DNA of 64,000 nucleotides from an uncultured Mucilaginibacter sp. (GTDB lineage: Bacteria; Bacteroidota; Bacteroidia; Sphingobacteriales; Sphingobacteriaceae). Both the position numbers and the translations under genes were made by a program. Under the pieces are notes generated by a model. It did no database searches. It was not told the DNA's origin and saw nothing but the letters and a program-made list of their open reading frames with translations. Shown here piece by piece: positions 1 through 7,890 of the stretch (positions within the stretch are counted from its first letter, which is position 1; every line of letters starts with the position of its first letter). The stretch is from positions 1 to 64,000 of the forward strand of contig CAIPFE010000059.1 in assembly GCA_903864275.1 (NCBI GenBank). The letters are read 5' to 3'.

Positions 1-132
1 AAATATAATGAACAGGAAATCAAAGACATACAACACAAAATCAATAGTAGACCAAGAAAAAAACTGCTATACAACAATCCCAAACATGTTTTTTACACTA
101 ACTTAGACAATATTGTTGCATTGGTGAGTTGA
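1..132 (+). CDS. IS30-family transposase, C-terminal end (partial at window edge)
   Basis: Frame 1 is open from the first base to a TGA at 130-132 and gives the last 43 residues of a protein. It contains INSRPRKKLLYNNPKHVFY, the typical tail of IS30-family DDE transposases, where an 'N-x-RPRK-x-L-x-Y-x-x-P' stretch follows the catalytic Glu helix. The catalytic DDE residues lie to the left of the window, so I cannot tell whether the element is intact. No terminal inverted repeat can be assigned, because only one end is visible; it should lie in the roughly 50 bases after the stop. Assignment to IS30 rests on this motif alone. Confidence 0.75.
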   Translation, partial: KYNEQEIKDIQHKINSRPRKKLLYNNPKHVFYTNLDNIVALVS

Positions 133-185
133 ATCTACCGTGTCTTTTTTACACCAAAAAAATTTTCACATTAAAATAAAGATGC

Positions 186-193
186 TATCTTTG
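186..193 (+). promoter_or_regulatory. Bacteroidota -7 box upstream of a candidate small RNA
   Basis: TATCTTTG is an exact match to the Bacteroidota -7 consensus TAnnTTTG. The -33 position carries only TTTTC, a partial match. The predicted start, about 4 bases downstream, is near 197 and leads directly into two hairpins with no convincing reading frame. Confidence 0.45.
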
Positions 194-196
194 TCG

Positions 197-283
197 CTTC
201 ATATGGCAGGTTCTTGCTTGCCTATTGTGATAAGGTTTAGGTTAAAGCCTCCGAACAGCGAGTGTGAGGAGGCTTTATTTTTG
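197..283 (+). ncRNA. Candidate small structured RNA (about 85 nt)
   Basis: The stretch sits between an exact -7 box (186-193) and an intrinsic terminator ending near 282. It contains a 6-bp hairpin, GGCAGG (205-210) with CTTGCC (217-222), a single-stranded linker, and then the terminator hairpin. I recognise no Rfam family. It lies just downstream of the IS30 element, so it could be an independent sRNA or a leader left behind when the element inserted. A 70-codon frame crosses the region (140-352), but its residues look like chance coding. Confidence 0.35.
243..282 (+). terminator. Rho-independent terminator
   Basis: TAAAGCCTCC (243-252) pairs perfectly with GGAGGCTTTA (268-277) around a 15-base loop, followed by TTTTT (278-282). 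This is one of the clearest intrinsic terminators in the window. It ends whatever transcript begins near 197. Confidence 0.7.
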
Positions 284-430
284 TTGAGTCAAAAGTCTGA
301 AAGACCCAAAGAAAATAGCTCTGAATTCCCTTTAGCCTTAAATCTACAGTAAAGAACCCTGAAAAAATTATTTGAAAGTACACGTAAATCTCCCGACTAT
401 AAATTTGAAGTCTCCAGTGTCATTTTTTCC

Positions 431-451
431 GGACTTACCGACTTTCGGACT
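431..451. repeat. Short 7-bp period word array (GGACTTA-type)
   Basis: Three successive heptamers, GGACTTA, CCGACTT and TCGGACT, are variants of one word repeated at a 7-base period. They sit just past the 3' end of the TamL-like gene. It is the shortest of several similar intergenic arrays in the window (see 5165, 7891, 9292, 11320, 59116 and 63844). Confidence 0.5.
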
Positions 452-458
452 AAAACAT

Positions 459-2861
459 CTAAAACGGCATCCCGATACCAAAATTTAGCTGCATAAAATT
501 GTAGGTGTCACCGCTATTAGTTGCTGCGTATGCAGCTTTGAATGGGCCGGGATGTAAAAGTTCATTAAAATGATTAATAAGCACCCATTGGTTTGAACCA
601 GTAAACTGCGGATCTTTAAACTTGAACGCGGCATCAAGCCTGAAAACAAAGAAAGCCAGGTCGAACCTTAGCCCTGTGCCAATATCCATGGCCGTCGATT
701 GTAAAATATTATTAAATTGAAACTGGTCATTAGGATATAAGCCTGCGGGGCCCTTTGGTTGCGAATAAAGGCGCCAAACATTCCCGGCATCAACAAATAC
801 CGCGCCCTTTAATTTCGAGCCAAAAAAGTTGTCGGCAATTTTATACCTGTACTCTAAATTTGAAATGATCTTTACTTCACCAAACTGGTCGAGGTATTTT
901 AACTGGGTTCGCAACGAATCCCCTTTTGACTTTATTCCGCCTTGTCCCGGGGGCCCGTAATAAGTGGCGCGGTTAAACTGGCCGGGCCCTAAAGTCCGGG
1001 GCAGCCATGCCCTCATATCACTGGCGCCGCCCGTGTAAAAATCTTTTTCAAAAATCAGGTCGTTACTGTTGCCGTACGGAACGCCCAGGCCAGGGTTTAA
1101 GCGGAAAATAAGCTGCCGCTCGCCGCCAAAACTGTGATAAACACGAAAGTCCACTTCTGCTTTAGCATATTGGGCAAAAGCCCGGCCCGCAAATGTACGC
1201 TCGCCGAGGGTGTCCCTGGGCGTATTGAAAATCCGGCTTAATAAGGCTAACGTATTGCCTCCAACATCCAGGCTGCCCCTGAAGTAGGTAAAGTTCGAAT
1301 ATGAATTGAGCCTGTTGGTATTGACCTGATAAGTGTACTGGCTGCCCGAAGTAAATATGGTACGCCCTATTAAATAGCTGTAAGCATACAGGTTTGCCGC
1401 CAACAACTTTTTTTGTGCAAGCGGGTTAATAACCCCGCGCGAAAACTCAATATCAATGGGTGTTACGGTGTGCAGTTTGTTGGCTGTTTCGGCAAAGTCG
1501 TAGGTAATGGAGTTAATAAAGCTTGTCCGTTGAACCAGGCCCTGTTCAAAAAACAGCTGGTAGTTGGTTGAAAACGTAGTGTGCGGAATCCCGTATTTGC
1601 CTAATATCGGCAGATTGAACGGGGTAATAATGCGCGGGTAAGTAAGGGTCGCCCCTACTCTCAGGTCCTGGTTCTCAATACCATTTGAGTTACTTAAACC
1701 GCTGCCCTTATCAAATAATACACTCCAGTTAAGTTTTATCTGCAGTATAGCTGCATTTTTAAACACGTCCCGGTCGGTAAATGTGTTGCCCAGGTTATAG
1801 CCAAACTGGCCGGAATTGAAAAGGAACTCGCCTTCCACTCGGTCTGACATTTGCTTCAACGGAACGATATCTATCTTGCTGTTTAAGCGATTAGTACTGT
1901 CGGGCAGTTTTTCATAAGTTGGATTGGGCACGTTTCTGAAAATATTCAACTCCGACAGGCGGGAGGTGGTAAGCGTTTGCTTGTCAATATCGTATTTCTG
2001 CCCTTTGCGCTGAAAAACATAGTCGATAACTGTACGGGGCTGAAATTTATGGGAAAAATCAACATACCTGAATTGCGAGTCGACCTGAAGGGTGTCGGCC
2101 TTGCCGGTAGTATGCCCCGTACTTGTAGCTACGGTTATCATGGTGTTATTGATTTTATAAACCGGGTGGGCTGACTTCCCGATAGGGTTATCAATGATCA
2201 TTTTGATATCCACCACGCTGCTCATGAAAGTAGAGTCGTAAGTAAAATTTATGTACTGGCGATAAAAATCGAAATAACCGTTCCGTTTCATGATCAGGTA
2301 AAACTCATCCCTGTCATACGCCAAACTGTCGGCATCGAAACGCCCGCCCGGTTGTACGTGCGAAAACCTCGGCCTGTTTACCATGTACAGGTTTCTCACA
2401 TTCTTGTCAGCAATACTATCCTGTATTTTCCGGATCCTGAACATCGGGCCTTCAACCGCGGTAAATATCAGCTCGGCCTTTTTCTTTTTTATTTTTATGG
2501 TATCAGCAACCTTAGCTTTTAAATAGCCTTTGTTTTGAACGAAGCGCTCGATCTGCACCCGCGAGAATTCAACCAGGTTACTGTCCAAAATAGCAGGTGG
2601 CTCCCCGATATCGTTCTTGCCATTCTTGCTGAACATATAATAAAATTGCAGATTGATCACATTATTGGGCTGCTGTTCTTTGTCTACATAGTTTGTAGCA
2701 GCCTCCAAAAACTCCTTGTCAACGCCTTTTATGGTTATTTTACGCACAAGCGCCTGGTCAGGCGTAAGCCGGCGTGTTAAACTGCAGCCCGAAACCAAAA
2801 AGATCAGAAGAATACTTAATATTGTAAAATGGTAACTACCAGGTTTAATGTATGCTCTCAA
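459..2861 (-). CDS. TamL/BamA-type outer-membrane beta-barrel lipoprotein
   Basis: 800 residues. A lipoprotein signal ends in LVSGC with the lipidated Cys at about residue 26. POTRA-like repeats fill roughly residues 38-330, and an Omp85-type barrel occupies the rest, ending GIGMPF with the C-terminal Phe typical of BamA substrates. Lipidated TamA-like proteins (TamL) are characteristic of Bacteroidota and are thought to insert proteins into the outer membrane. A paralogue beside tamB at 18084 is the better candidate for the canonical TamL, so this copy may have a specialised role. The start is inferred: the only usable codon before the signal peptide is TTG at 2861, since the frame has a stop four codons upstream and no ATG until about residue 76. 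The 5' end overlaps the divergent methyltransferase gene by 10 bases. Confidence 0.85.
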   Translation of the reverse strand: MRAYIKPGSYHFTILSILLIFLVSGCSLTRRLTPDQALVRKITIKGVDKEFLEAATNYVDKEQQPNNVINLQFYYMFSKNGKNDIGEPPAILDSNLVEFSRVQIERFVQNKGYLKAKVADTIKIKKKKAELIFTAVEGPMFRIRKIQDSIADKNVRNLYMVNRPRFSHVQPGGRFDADSLAYDRDEFYLIMKRNGYFDFYRQYINFTYDSTFMSSVVDIKMIIDNPIGKSAHPVYKINNTMITVATSTGHTTGKADTLQVDSQFRYVDFSHKFQPRTVIDYVFQRKGQKYDIDKQTLTTSRLSELNIFRNVPNPTYEKLPDSTNRLNSKIDIVPLKQMSDRVEGEFLFNSGQFGYNLGNTFTDRDVFKNAAILQIKLNWSVLFDKGSGLSNSNGIENQDLRVGATLTYPRIITPFNLPILGKYGIPHTTFSTNYQLFFEQGLVQRTSFINSITYDFAETANKLHTVTPIDIEFSRGVINPLAQKKLLAANLYAYSYLIGRTIFTSGSQYTYQVNTNRLNSYSNFTYFRGSLDVGGNTLALLSRIFNTPRDTLGERTFAGRAFAQYAKAEVDFRVYHSFGGERQLIFRLNPGLGVPYGNSNDLIFEKDFYTGGASDMRAWLPRTLGPGQFNRATYYGPPGQGGIKSKGDSLRTQLKYLDQFGEVKIISNLEYRYKIADNFFGSKLKGAVFVDAGNVWRLYSQPKGPAGLYPNDQFQFNNILQSTAMDIGTGLRFDLAFFVFRLDAAFKFKDPQFTGSNQWVLINHFNELLHPGPFKAAYAATNSGDTYNFMQLNFGIGMPF

Positions 2862-3601
2862 AATCTCAAATCAGTTTACTAAAATCCCTGCAACATAAAA
2901 AAGATCGTTTGGAACACGGCCTGTTTTTAGTTGAAGGCTATAAATCGGTTATTGAATTTATTAATTCTCCCTATCAAATCGCGGCTATTTACCATACGGC
3001 CCCGTTAAGCCCAAAAGTGCTGAAATTATCCCAAAAAATAAACTTATCTGAAATTTCTGTAACAGATATTGAAAAGATCAGCAGTTTAAAAACCCCTCAG
3101 GAAATTGCAGCACTGGTTAAAATACCCACCTTGCCCGCATTAAATAACGCAAAGCTCAAACAAAAGTTCTCGATAGTTTTAGATGGCATACAGGACCCCG
3201 GTAATATGGGCACCATTATCCGCACCGCCGACTGGTTTGGCATCCGCGATATTATTTGTTCGGAGGATACCGTAGATGCTTATAACCCAAAAGTGGTGCA
3301 GGCAAGTATGGGTTCGCTTTCGCGGATAAATGTGTACTACGCCAATTTAACCGCTGTTTTGCCCCAAATCGGCCTGCCAATATTGGGTGCGATGTTAAAT
3401 GGCGAAAATATTTACCGAACCGATTTTGGCAACGAAGGCCTGATTGTGATGGGAAACGAAGGCAAGGGCTTGCGGCCCGAAATTGAAAACCTGGTGGGCA
3501 AAGCTGTAAGCATTCCACGCATTGGCGACGCCGAATCGCTAAATGTTGCTATCGCGATGGCTTTGTTTTGTTCAGAAATAAGCAGAAAATCGTATAAATA
3601 A
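2852..3601 (+). CDS. TrmH/SpoU-family RNA 2'-O-methyltransferase
   Basis: 249 residues. The N-terminal MLSKSQISLLKSLQ segment and the following substrate-binding domain are typical of TrmH-family enzymes of this size. The C-terminal SPOUT knot shows all three motifs: DPGNMGTIIRTADWFG (about 115-130), VMGNEGKGLRPEI (about 198-210) and SIPRIGDAESLNVAIA (about 220-235). It methylates the 2'-hydroxyl of a nucleotide in rRNA or tRNA using SAM; the target base cannot be read from sequence. It is divergent from and overlaps the TamL-like gene, and is followed at once by tRNA-Cys. The ATG at 2852 gives the conserved family N-terminus. Confidence 0.9.
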   Translation: MLSKSQISLLKSLQHKKDRLEHGLFLVEGYKSVIEFINSPYQIAAIYHTAPLSPKVLKLSQKINLSEISVTDIEKISSLKTPQEIAALVKIPTLPALNNAKLKQKFSIVLDGIQDPGNMGTIIRTADWFGIRDIICSEDTVDAYNPKVVQASMGSLSRINVYYANLTAVLPQIGLPILGAMLNGENIYRTDFGNEGLIVMGNEGKGLRPEIENLVGKAVSIPRIGDAESLNVAIAMALFCSEISRKSYK

Positions 3602-3602
3602 T

Positions 3603-3633
3603 ATTGGCAACCGGTAAATAATTGCTATTTTTG
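3603..3633 (+). promoter_or_regulatory. Promoter of tRNA-Cys
   Basis: TATTTTTG (3626-3633) matches TAnnTTTG exactly, with a TTG-type -33 element near 3604 about 19 bases upstream. The tRNA begins 15 bases after the box. The promoter starts only 2 bases after the methyltransferase stop codon. Confidence 0.6.
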
Positions 3634-3647
3634 CAGCCTTGAAAATT

Positions 3648-3718
3648 GGTCGGGTGGCCGAGTGGCTAGGCAGAGGTCTGCAAAACCTTTTACAGCGGTT
3701 CGAATCCGCTCCCGACCT
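3648..3718 (+). tRNA. tRNA-Cys (anticodon GCA)
   Basis: A full cloverleaf is visible. The acceptor arms GGTCGGG (3648-3654) and CCCGACC (3711-3717) pair perfectly. The anticodon stem GAGGT/ACCTT encloses loop CTGCAAA with anticodon GCA, and the T arm contains GGTTCGAATCC. The discriminator base is T, as expected for tRNA-Cys. The 3' CCA is not encoded, so it must be added by the CCA-adding enzyme, whose gene appears to begin at the right end of this window. Confidence 0.95.
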
Positions 3719-3749
3719 CAGGAATTAAAAACATTAAAATCATAACACC

Positions 3750-3923
3750 ATGGGCGTTACTCGTTTAAAAAGAAAAGACAGGAAAAACAAAACCGTTTCG
3801 AGGTTGGAAGTTCAATTTTTAAAGCTGGCTACTGATCTGGAACCCGGAAGCCGTTCTGCTGAGCCAAAAAACAGCCAGATCGCGAAAAACAATGCAGCTT
3901 TGGACAAGGCGCTTGGGAAATAA
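3750..3923 (+). CDS. Small basic conserved-looking protein (57 aa)
   Basis: A 57-residue reading frame, too short for most gene callers, starts MGVTRLKRKDRKNKTVSRLE and ends at TAA 3921-3923. The N-terminal half is strongly basic and the C-terminal half looks helical. It lies 31 bases after tRNA-Cys and is followed by a strong terminator at 3957, so it probably shares the tRNA promoter. I recall similar short proteins in related Bacteroidota but know no function. The charge pattern would fit RNA or ribosome binding, which is inference only. Confidence 0.65.
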   Translation: MGVTRLKRKDRKNKTVSRLEVQFLKLATDLEPGSRSAEPKNSQIAKNNAALDKALGK

Positions 3924-3956
3924 TTCAAACAGAATTTAGTTTATTTTATTGATATT

Positions 3957-3991
3957 AAATCCTGCTGGTTTGATGCCGGTGGGATTTTTTT
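3957..3991 (+). terminator. Rho-independent terminator after the small protein gene
   Basis: AAATCC (3957-3962) pairs with GGATTT (3982-3987). The stem continues inward as TGCTGG (3963-3968) with CCGGTG (3976-3981), including G-T pairs, and closes on a 7-base loop. A run of T follows to 3991. Confidence 0.7.
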
Positions 3992-4005
3992 GTGGGCGAC
4001 TTTTT

Positions 4006-4104
4006 GATCACAGATTTTATTGATTTCGCTGATTGCACTGACCGGGTAGTTTGATAGTCACCAATCATCTGTATAATCAGTGAAATCAATAAAATCAGTG
4101 ATTC
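4006..4104. repeat. Imperfect inverted repeat overlapping the pyrD 3' end
   Basis: Two arms of about 29 bases face each other. Arm 1 (4006-4034) contains GATTTTATTGATTTC, and arm 2 (4075-4104) contains GAAATCAATAAAATC, near-perfect reverse complements around a 40-base centre. Within each arm the words AATCA/AAATCA recur. Arm 2 covers the last codons and the stop codon of pyrD. The arrangement resembles a dispersed intergenic (REP/BIME-like) element. Confidence 0.65.
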
Positions 4105-5138
4105 AGTAGCTGCTTATTTATCCGCTTTATCAACCCCGGCCCTTCGTAAATAAATCCGGTGTATAGCTGTATCAGTGATGCCCCTGCATTTAACATTTCA
4201 ATAGCATCCTCCGGCGAATGTATGCCCCCCACTCCAATGATCGGGAATGCGCCGTTTGATTTTTTGGCAAGATACCTGACCACTTCAGCGGAGCGTTTGG
4301 TCAATGGTTTGCCGCTTAAACCGCCGGTCTCATTTTTCAACGCATCGTTTGATGATAAACCTTCCCTGCTGATGGTGGTATTGGTCGCTATTATTCCGGC
4401 GATACCGGTTTGTTGCACTATCTCAACAATATCATCCAGTTGTTCATTGGTTAGGTCGGGTGCGATTTTTAGCAGGATGGGCCTGCTAACACCGTTCTTT
4501 AAATTGCGCTTTTGCAGTGTATTCAGCAATTGTGTTAAAGGTTCCTTTTCCTGCAAAGCGCGCAAACCGGGTGTATTGGGTGAGCTAACGTTCACAACGA
4601 AGTAATCGACCACATCAAATAAGCGGTCGAAACATTTAATATAATCGCTTACGGCATCTTCATTTGGCGTAATTTTATTTTTGCCAATATTGCCGCCAAT
4701 AATTAATCCTTTTTGATATTCCTTCGCGTTTTTGCGAAAAGCCGCTATCCGTTCTGCAACCACTTCAACACCCGCATTGTTAAAACCCATCCGGTTTATT
4801 AATCCACTATCGCCCGGCAATCTGAACATTCGGGGTTTTGGGTTACCGTCCTGCGGCAAAGGTGTTACCGTGCCCACTTCAACAAAACCAAAGCCGAGGT
4901 TTGCCATTTCACCCATCAGCTCGCCGTTTTTATCGAAGCCCGCGGCAAGGCCAACCGGGTTCTTAAACTTTAAACCGAAAACTTCCTTTTCAAGCCGTGC
5001 ATCTTTGAAATCCCATAACGCGCGACTTAATGCAGCCCCGCTGGGAAAATGGTTAACGCGCTTAAGGTTAGCGGTTACAAAATGGTGCACCTTTTCGGGA
5101 TCGAATTGAAAAAGTATAGGCTTTATTAAAAAATACAT
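4095..5138 (-). CDS. pyrD: Dihydroorotate dehydrogenase (quinone), class 2
   Basis: 347 residues. It oxidises dihydroorotate to orotate in pyrimidine synthesis, passing electrons from FMN to membrane quinone. The N-terminal helical segment (YFLIKPILFQFDPEKVHHF) that docks on the membrane marks class 2. VGLAAGFDKNGE, the NVSSPNTPGLR loop with the catalytic Ser, and the FMN-phosphate site GVGGI are all present. Length is normal for the family. No other pyr gene is adjacent. A near-match to the -7 box, TAACTTCG on the minus strand (5151-5144), lies 5 bases before the ATG, suggesting a very short leader. The last three codons and the stop fall inside a dispersed repeat arm. Confidence 0.95.
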   Translation of the reverse strand: MYFLIKPILFQFDPEKVHHFVTANLKRVNHFPSGAALSRALWDFKDARLEKEVFGLKFKNPVGLAAGFDKNGELMGEMANLGFGFVEVGTVTPLPQDGNPKPRMFRLPGDSGLINRMGFNNAGVEVVAERIAAFRKNAKEYQKGLIIGGNIGKNKITPNEDAVSDYIKCFDRLFDVVDYFVVNVSSPNTPGLRALQEKEPLTQLLNTLQKRNLKNGVSRPILLKIAPDLTNEQLDDIVEIVQQTGIAGIIATNTTISREGLSSNDALKNETGGLSGKPLTKRSAEVVRYLAKKSNGAFPIIGVGGIHSPEDAIEMLNAGASLIQLYTGFIYEGPGLIKRINKQLLNH

Positions 5139-5164
5139 GGCTGCGAAGTTAGCAGTTTTGTGTT

Positions 5165-5212
5165 AGAGATTAGTGGTTGGAGATAAGAGATTAGTCGGAA
5201 AAGGGATTAGAG
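5165..5212. repeat. 7-bp period word array (GATTAGT-type)
   Basis: AGAGATTAGT occurs exactly at 5165-5174 and again at 5186-5195, 21 bases (three heptamers) apart. A third GGATTAGAG copy is at 5204-5212. The array lies between the pyrD start and the 3' end of the next minus-strand gene. Confidence 0.5.
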
Positions 5213-5248
5213 AAGGAATCGCGAACGTTTACCTTGCCGGTTTTTCAA

Positions 5249-5287
5249 TAACAGTAAAGCAGCCCTTTTAAGACTGCCTTATTGTTA
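5249..5287 (-). other. Strong hairpin at the 3' side of the isomerase gene
   Basis: TAACAGTAAAGCAG (5249-5262) pairs with CTGCCTTATTGTTA (5274-5287) with one mismatch and one G-T pair, around an 11-base loop. There is no T run in either direction, so it is not a textbook terminator. Its place 41 bases after the isomerase stop suggests a 3'-end stabiliser or a terminator without a U tract. Confidence 0.5.
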
Positions 5288-5327
5288 AGCCACATGATGA
5301 ATATTAAAAAAAAGACTTTTGATCTGT

Positions 5328-6194
5328 TTAACCTAAAAGTCCATGGATATAGCTGGCGCTATCTTTGTAATTCTCCATTTTCATTTCGACAAAGAAATTT
5401 TTTATGCCTGCTGTTTTGGCAGTGGCAAAAAATTCCTTCCAGTCGATGACCCCCTGGCCTATCGGTGCCTGTTTTTTATCTGCGGTCCAATCTGAAAGGT
5501 GGGCGGAAATAAACCTGCCAGGATATTTATTAAAATAGGTTACGGCCTTATACCCAAGGGTAATTACCGCCGTTTGGAATTGCATTTTTACCAAATTGCC
5601 ATCCAGCTCGCTCATTATTACGTCGTAAACCAGTTGGCCTTCTACCATTGAAAACTCGCGGTTTTCGTTATGGAGGCCCGTCAGCATGCCTGCGGATTTT
5701 ATCTTTTCGGCTATTTTATTGTATTTATCTGCGGCTTCTTTATTTGCTGATATTGTGTGCTCGCGTACATCAAGGCCGGGGCAAACCATCTGGCTCAAAC
5801 CCAAACCCTGGGCATATTCAATGCTTTTGTCGAGATTATTGGTGAGGTCTCCCATGCCGAAATGGCAACTTGGGCAATGCAGCCCGGAATCTTCGATCAT
5901 TTTGCGGATATCTGCTGGCTTCACGCTCACCAGGGGGGCAAAACCGGCGTCTGCATATCCTACCGGGTAACACAGTTCGACCAACTGGTACCCCAAGCCT
6001 GCCATCATCTTCATGGTGCCGGGAAAATCTTTGGCAACCATATCCCTGATGGGATACGTCTGGAACCCCACCGGGTGTTTGTCCCCAGAGGCGCCATTTG
6101 CCATTGAACCCAGGGGCAACTGCGACAATACCAGCATGGCCCCCAAGCCTGCAGCACCCTGGCCAATAAATTCTCTCCTGTTTAATTTTTTCAT
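5328..6194 (-). CDS. Tat-exported sugar phosphate isomerase/epimerase-like TIM-barrel protein
   Basis: 288 residues. The N-terminus carries NRREFIGQG and a hydrophobic stretch, a twin-arginine signal, so the enzyme is expected to fold with its metal and act in the periplasm. The rest fits the AP-endonuclease-2/xylose-isomerase-like barrel: GFQTYPIRD opens strand 1, then VELCYPVG, CHFGMGD, SAHLSDW and FVEMK supply the usual metal-binding Glu/Asp/His positions. The substrate is unknown. It follows the Gfo/Idh/MocA gene with a 32-base gap on the same strand, so the two are likely co-transcribed. Related pairs in Bacteroidota act on 3-keto sugars; that link is inference here. Confidence 0.8.
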   Translation of the reverse strand: MKKLNRREFIGQGAAGLGAMLVLSQLPLGSMANGASGDKHPVGFQTYPIRDMVAKDFPGTMKMMAGLGYQLVELCYPVGYADAGFAPLVSVKPADIRKMIEDSGLHCPSCHFGMGDLTNNLDKSIEYAQGLGLSQMVCPGLDVREHTISANKEAADKYNKIAEKIKSAGMLTGLHNENREFSMVEGQLVYDVIMSELDGNLVKMQFQTAVITLGYKAVTYFNKYPGRFISAHLSDWTADKKQAPIGQGVIDWKEFFATAKTAGIKNFFVEMKMENYKDSASYIHGLLG

Positions 6195-6226
6195 AATCCT
6201 TTTTTAAATGATAGAAAAAAATTGTT

Positions 6227-7825
6227 TTAAATAGACGCCGGGTCCCATCCAGCCCTGTATTCACGCATCAAATATTTATTTGCTTCGGGCACATTAGTAA
6301 TTTGCCTGTTCACCGCATCGTATTTCAATAAACGGCCCGCTCTTAGCGAAGCAGCATATAAATTGACGGCTTCTGTAAGATGTTCCGCCTCGCTGAAGCT
6401 GCCCGGATATTGTTTCCCGCTTTTGCAGGCGTCGATAAATAGCTGTAAGGCCGCTGCCATCCTGTCGCCTTCCCTCTGCCGCGCGGCCTGTGGGCCTGCA
6501 GCGGCCTCTGTTTTTTTCTGCGAAAGTAAGCGGGGGTTTTGCACATTAAATCCTGCAAGTATCTTGTCCTTATCACCCACGAACATCATCCCTTCAGCGG
6601 GCAATTCTTCGTTGTTCTCCGATAATTCGGTTGGTAATTGAGGCCTTATGCCGCCATCATACCAACAAAGGTCAACTGCGGGCCTGTCGCCGTTGGCAGG
6701 GTATTTAAAACGCACCGAGCTGGCCATAGGAAACGAGAAATCATTATGTACAGCGTTGGGAACCGGGCCATTAAATTCAACAAAATGACTTAAATTGGGT
6801 TCGACAACAGTGGGCGCTTCCAATTTAAGGGCATTAAATACCGTCCATAGGCTGTAATGCCCCATGTCGGCCATCGAGCCGCCGCCGAAATCGTACCAGC
6901 CCCTGAATACCATATTGGTGTAATCGGGCGAATACGGGCGGTAAGCTTCCGGGCCAAGCCACAGATCCCAATCGAGTCCATCGTGAATCGGTGTTTCCGT
7001 GGGGAGTGTTGGGTATTGTGGCCATACCGGGCGGTTTGTCCAGTTATGAACTTCTTTAAGCGTTCCGATAGCGCCTGAATTGATCCATGCCATTACCTGG
7101 TCCATTGATCCGTTGGAGTCCCATGGGATCAGGTGTGTAATTTTCTTACTATCGCGGGCCATCTCGATCAGGGCCTTACCTTCCAACAGCCTGTTGGAGA
7201 GCGGCTTGTGCATCAGCACATGCTTATGCCGTTTCAATGCCGCCATGGCAAATACCCCATGCAGGTGGTCGGGGGTCATTATTTTAACCGCATCCAGGTC
7301 TTTTTCCTTTTCAAGCAGTTCGCGATAATCCGCATAAGCGGCACAACCTTTAAATTTATCCCCCGGCCTTATATTGGCGTAGTAAGTATCAACAATATTT
7401 TTTCCATTTTCCCTCCCGCCCGGGATCAGGTTGTCACCGCCGGAGGTCCAGTCAGGCTTTCCGATCGCGGTGCGTATATTATCCCTGATCTCATTTTTCG
7501 ACCAGTCCTTGTAGCCTACCGCGTACCTGTTAGGGTCGCACACGGCCACTACCTGGAAACCCGGGACCGGCAATAAACGCAGCATTTCCCGGAAGCCCTG
7601 CGTTCCGCAGCCAACATAGGCAATTGTAACTTTATCACTTGGCGCGATATAATTTGTTCCGCCAAGCACATGCCTGGGCACAATGCTAAAGGCTAAAGCA
7701 CCCGTTGCAGCTACTTTTACGAATTTGCGGCGATTAATTTGTGAAACACTGCCGGGACCGGCTGCGGATTCTGCATGCTGAACAACAGATGCATCACCAC
7801 CTTCCTGAGGGATGTCATTTTTCAT
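6227..7825 (-). CDS. Tat-exported Gfo/Idh/MocA-family oxidoreductase
   Basis: 532 residues, longer than the usual 330-450 because of an N-terminal extension and insertions. The twin-arginine motif is NRRKFVKVA at about residues 31-39, followed by the hydrophobic ATGALAFSIVPRHVLGG. The Rossmann domain starts with VTIAYVGCGTQGF; HVLMHKPLS occupies the place of the usual EKP active-site motif, with His replacing Glu. Family members oxidise or reduce sugars with tightly bound NAD(P). Export with a bound cofactor explains the Tat route. It lies upstream of, and probably in one operon with, the TIM-barrel isomerase. The substrate cannot be assigned. Confidence 0.85.
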   Translation of the reverse strand: MKNDIPQEGGDASVVQHAESAAGPGSVSQINRRKFVKVAATGALAFSIVPRHVLGGTNYIAPSDKVTIAYVGCGTQGFREMLRLLPVPGFQVVAVCDPNRYAVGYKDWSKNEIRDNIRTAIGKPDWTSGGDNLIPGGRENGKNIVDTYYANIRPGDKFKGCAAYADYRELLEKEKDLDAVKIMTPDHLHGVFAMAALKRHKHVLMHKPLSNRLLEGKALIEMARDSKKITHLIPWDSNGSMDQVMAWINSGAIGTLKEVHNWTNRPVWPQYPTLPTETPIHDGLDWDLWLGPEAYRPYSPDYTNMVFRGWYDFGGGSMADMGHYSLWTVFNALKLEAPTVVEPNLSHFVEFNGPVPNAVHNDFSFPMASSVRFKYPANGDRPAVDLCWYDGGIRPQLPTELSENNEELPAEGMMFVGDKDKILAGFNVQNPRLLSQKKTEAAAGPQAARQREGDRMAAALQLFIDACKSGKQYPGSFSEAEHLTEAVNLYAASLRAGRLLKYDAVNRQITNVPEANKYLMREYRAGWDPASI

Positions 7826-7890
7826 GTTTATAGGTTTTATTATTGGACAGGTAAATTAGTGATATAAAAATTTAATCCAAAAAATAATTT

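Noticed and set aside
140..352. 70-codon plus-strand frame after the IS30 end
   Set aside because: The residue make-up is unlike a real protein, and the frame runs through a strong terminator hairpin; the region is better explained as a small structured RNA.
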